Assembly: GCA_023429365.1 (NCBI GenBank)
Contig: JAEYVW010000212.1
Span: 1-7,857, forward strand
Length of the DNA stretch: 7,857 nt
Origin: Bacteroidota bacterium
GTDB taxonomy: Bacteria; Bacteroidota; Bacteroidia; Chitinophagales; Chitinophagaceae
Direction: 5' to 3'
Position numbers and translations under genes: made by a program. The notes beneath the pieces were generated by a model. That model searched no databases, had not been told where the DNA came from, and saw only the letters and a list, made by a program, of their open reading frames with translations. Below, piece by piece: positions 7,406 through 7,857 of this stretch. Each line of letters starts with the position of its first letter. The first letter of the stretch is position 1.

Positions 7406-7436
7406 GAACTAGAAATTTGAGTTCTCAATCTAGTTT
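7406..7436 (+). terminator. Hairpin in the convergent gap, possible terminator
   Basis: AACTAGA (7407-7413) pairs with TCTAGTT (7429-7435), a G-U pair at 7406/7436 extends the stem on the plus strand, and TTGAG (7417-7421) pairs with CTCAA (7424-7428) inside, with a 3-nt bulge. It sits in the 44-bp gap between two converging genes and overlaps the stop codon of the minus-strand amylase. No U tract follows on either strand, so termination here would be weak; its position is the main argument. Confidence 0.35.
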
Positions 7437-7857
7437 ATAAGTTCAAAGACAAAACTCTCTTTGGGTTTCAATTCCAGGTCGGCTAATGTTATCGTTTTTC
7501 CAGAAACTACTTCTTTGAGCGTGGAGAATCCTTTGACTCTTTCTTCGTATGTATTCCAGTCGGGTTTTGCATTTTTATCGCCTCCATTAGTCACTACCAT
7601 CACGGTTTGATTGGCATCATAACGGAAATAAATATAGAGCCCGTCCTTAGGAATATACTGCATGGTCTTGCCGGCAGTGATGGCTGAGGATTTTTTGCGG
7701 AAATGCGCAAGCTTGCTTACGTAGTTAAACACCTCATCCTGCTGTTCTGTTCTCCCTGCCTTGACAAATCTTGACAAGCTATCCTCTTTCCAGCCGCCGG
7801 GAAAGTCCTCACGCACAGTAGCATCGGTATTCATTTTTTTATTTTTCATCAACACTT
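7430..7857 (-). CDS. C-terminal part of a GH13 alpha-amylase/cyclomaltodextrinase-like enzyme (5' end outside window)
   Basis: About 142 codons are visible, running in from the right edge without a stop. The hallmark REDFPGGW (visible residues 15-22) is typical of the last part of the catalytic barrel in Bacteroidota neopullulanase/cyclomaltodextrinase (SusA-like) enzymes. It is followed by the helix FNYVSKLAHFRKKSSAI and an all-beta C-terminal domain (GLYIYFRYDANQTVMVV, then SGKTITLADLELKPKESFVF). Such enzymes hydrolyse alpha-1,4 links of maltodextrins or cyclodextrins. The catalytic residues lie outside the window, so activity and exact specificity cannot be read here. A GTG at 7855 and an ATG at 7849 are in frame but would begin after the catalytic core, so they are internal codons (VLMKNKK...), not starts. 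It points towards the GLPGLI gene, 44 bp away, and lies on the same strand as glgB, which supports a shared alpha-glucan theme. Confidence 0.88.
   Translation of the reverse strand, partial: VLMKNKKMNTDATVREDFPGGWKEDSLSRFVKAGRTEQQDEVFNYVSKLAHFRKKSSAITAGKTMQYIPKDGLYIYFRYDANQTVMVVTNGGDKNAKPDWNTYEERVKGFSTLKEVVSGKTITLADLELKPKESFVFELIN

Noticed and set aside
7847..7855. In-frame GTG (7855) and ATG (7849) as starts of a 141-residue protein
   Set aside because: The encoded segment begins inside the conserved end of the GH13 catalytic domain (just before REDFPGGW), and the frame is open to the window edge, so these are internal codons of a truncated gene.

Overview
The window looks like chromosomal DNA of a Bacteroidota bacterium, probably of the Chitinophagaceae/Sphingobacteriales kind. 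Three things point there: a GLPGLI-family protein (a family largely confined to Bacteroidota), a large outer membrane beta-barrel protein with a carboxypeptidase-like N-terminal domain of the Bacteroidota type, and starts that lack a strong Shine-Dalgarno sequence. Moderate GC and a near-consensus Bacteroidota promoter (TAnnTTTG type) fit as well. The genus is an inference.

Layout from left to right. Positions 1-87 (-) hold the first 29 codons of a gene that resembles the N-terminus of Bacteroidota GreA/GreB (Rnk-like) factors. Positions 88-474 contain no convincing protein gene, but on the minus strand they carry a promoter-like sequence, several hairpins and a good intrinsic terminator, so this may be an undescribed structured RNA or a long regulated leader. 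Next come a secreted TPR-repeat protein (475-1536, -) and a complete glycogen branching enzyme, GlgB (1647-3656, -). A 178-bp divergent intergenic region follows. On the plus strand lie an outer membrane beta-barrel protein (3835-6627) and a GLPGLI-family secreted protein (6648-7385), 20 bp apart and very likely one operon. At the right edge, convergent to that pair, is the C-terminal part of a GH13 alpha-amylase/cyclomaltodextrinase-like enzyme (7430-7857, -), whose start lies outside the window.

Two alpha-glucan enzymes (GlgB and the GH13 hydrolase) flank the barrel/GLPGLI operon on the opposite strand. This suggests a glycogen/alpha-glucan neighbourhood into which the envelope pair may have been inserted. 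No SusC/SusD pair is visible, so this is not a classical starch utilisation locus. No mobile element, CRISPR array, tRNA or rRNA was seen, and every complete gene appears intact. The least explained parts are the structured non-coding region at 139-436 and the function of the barrel/GLPGLI pair.
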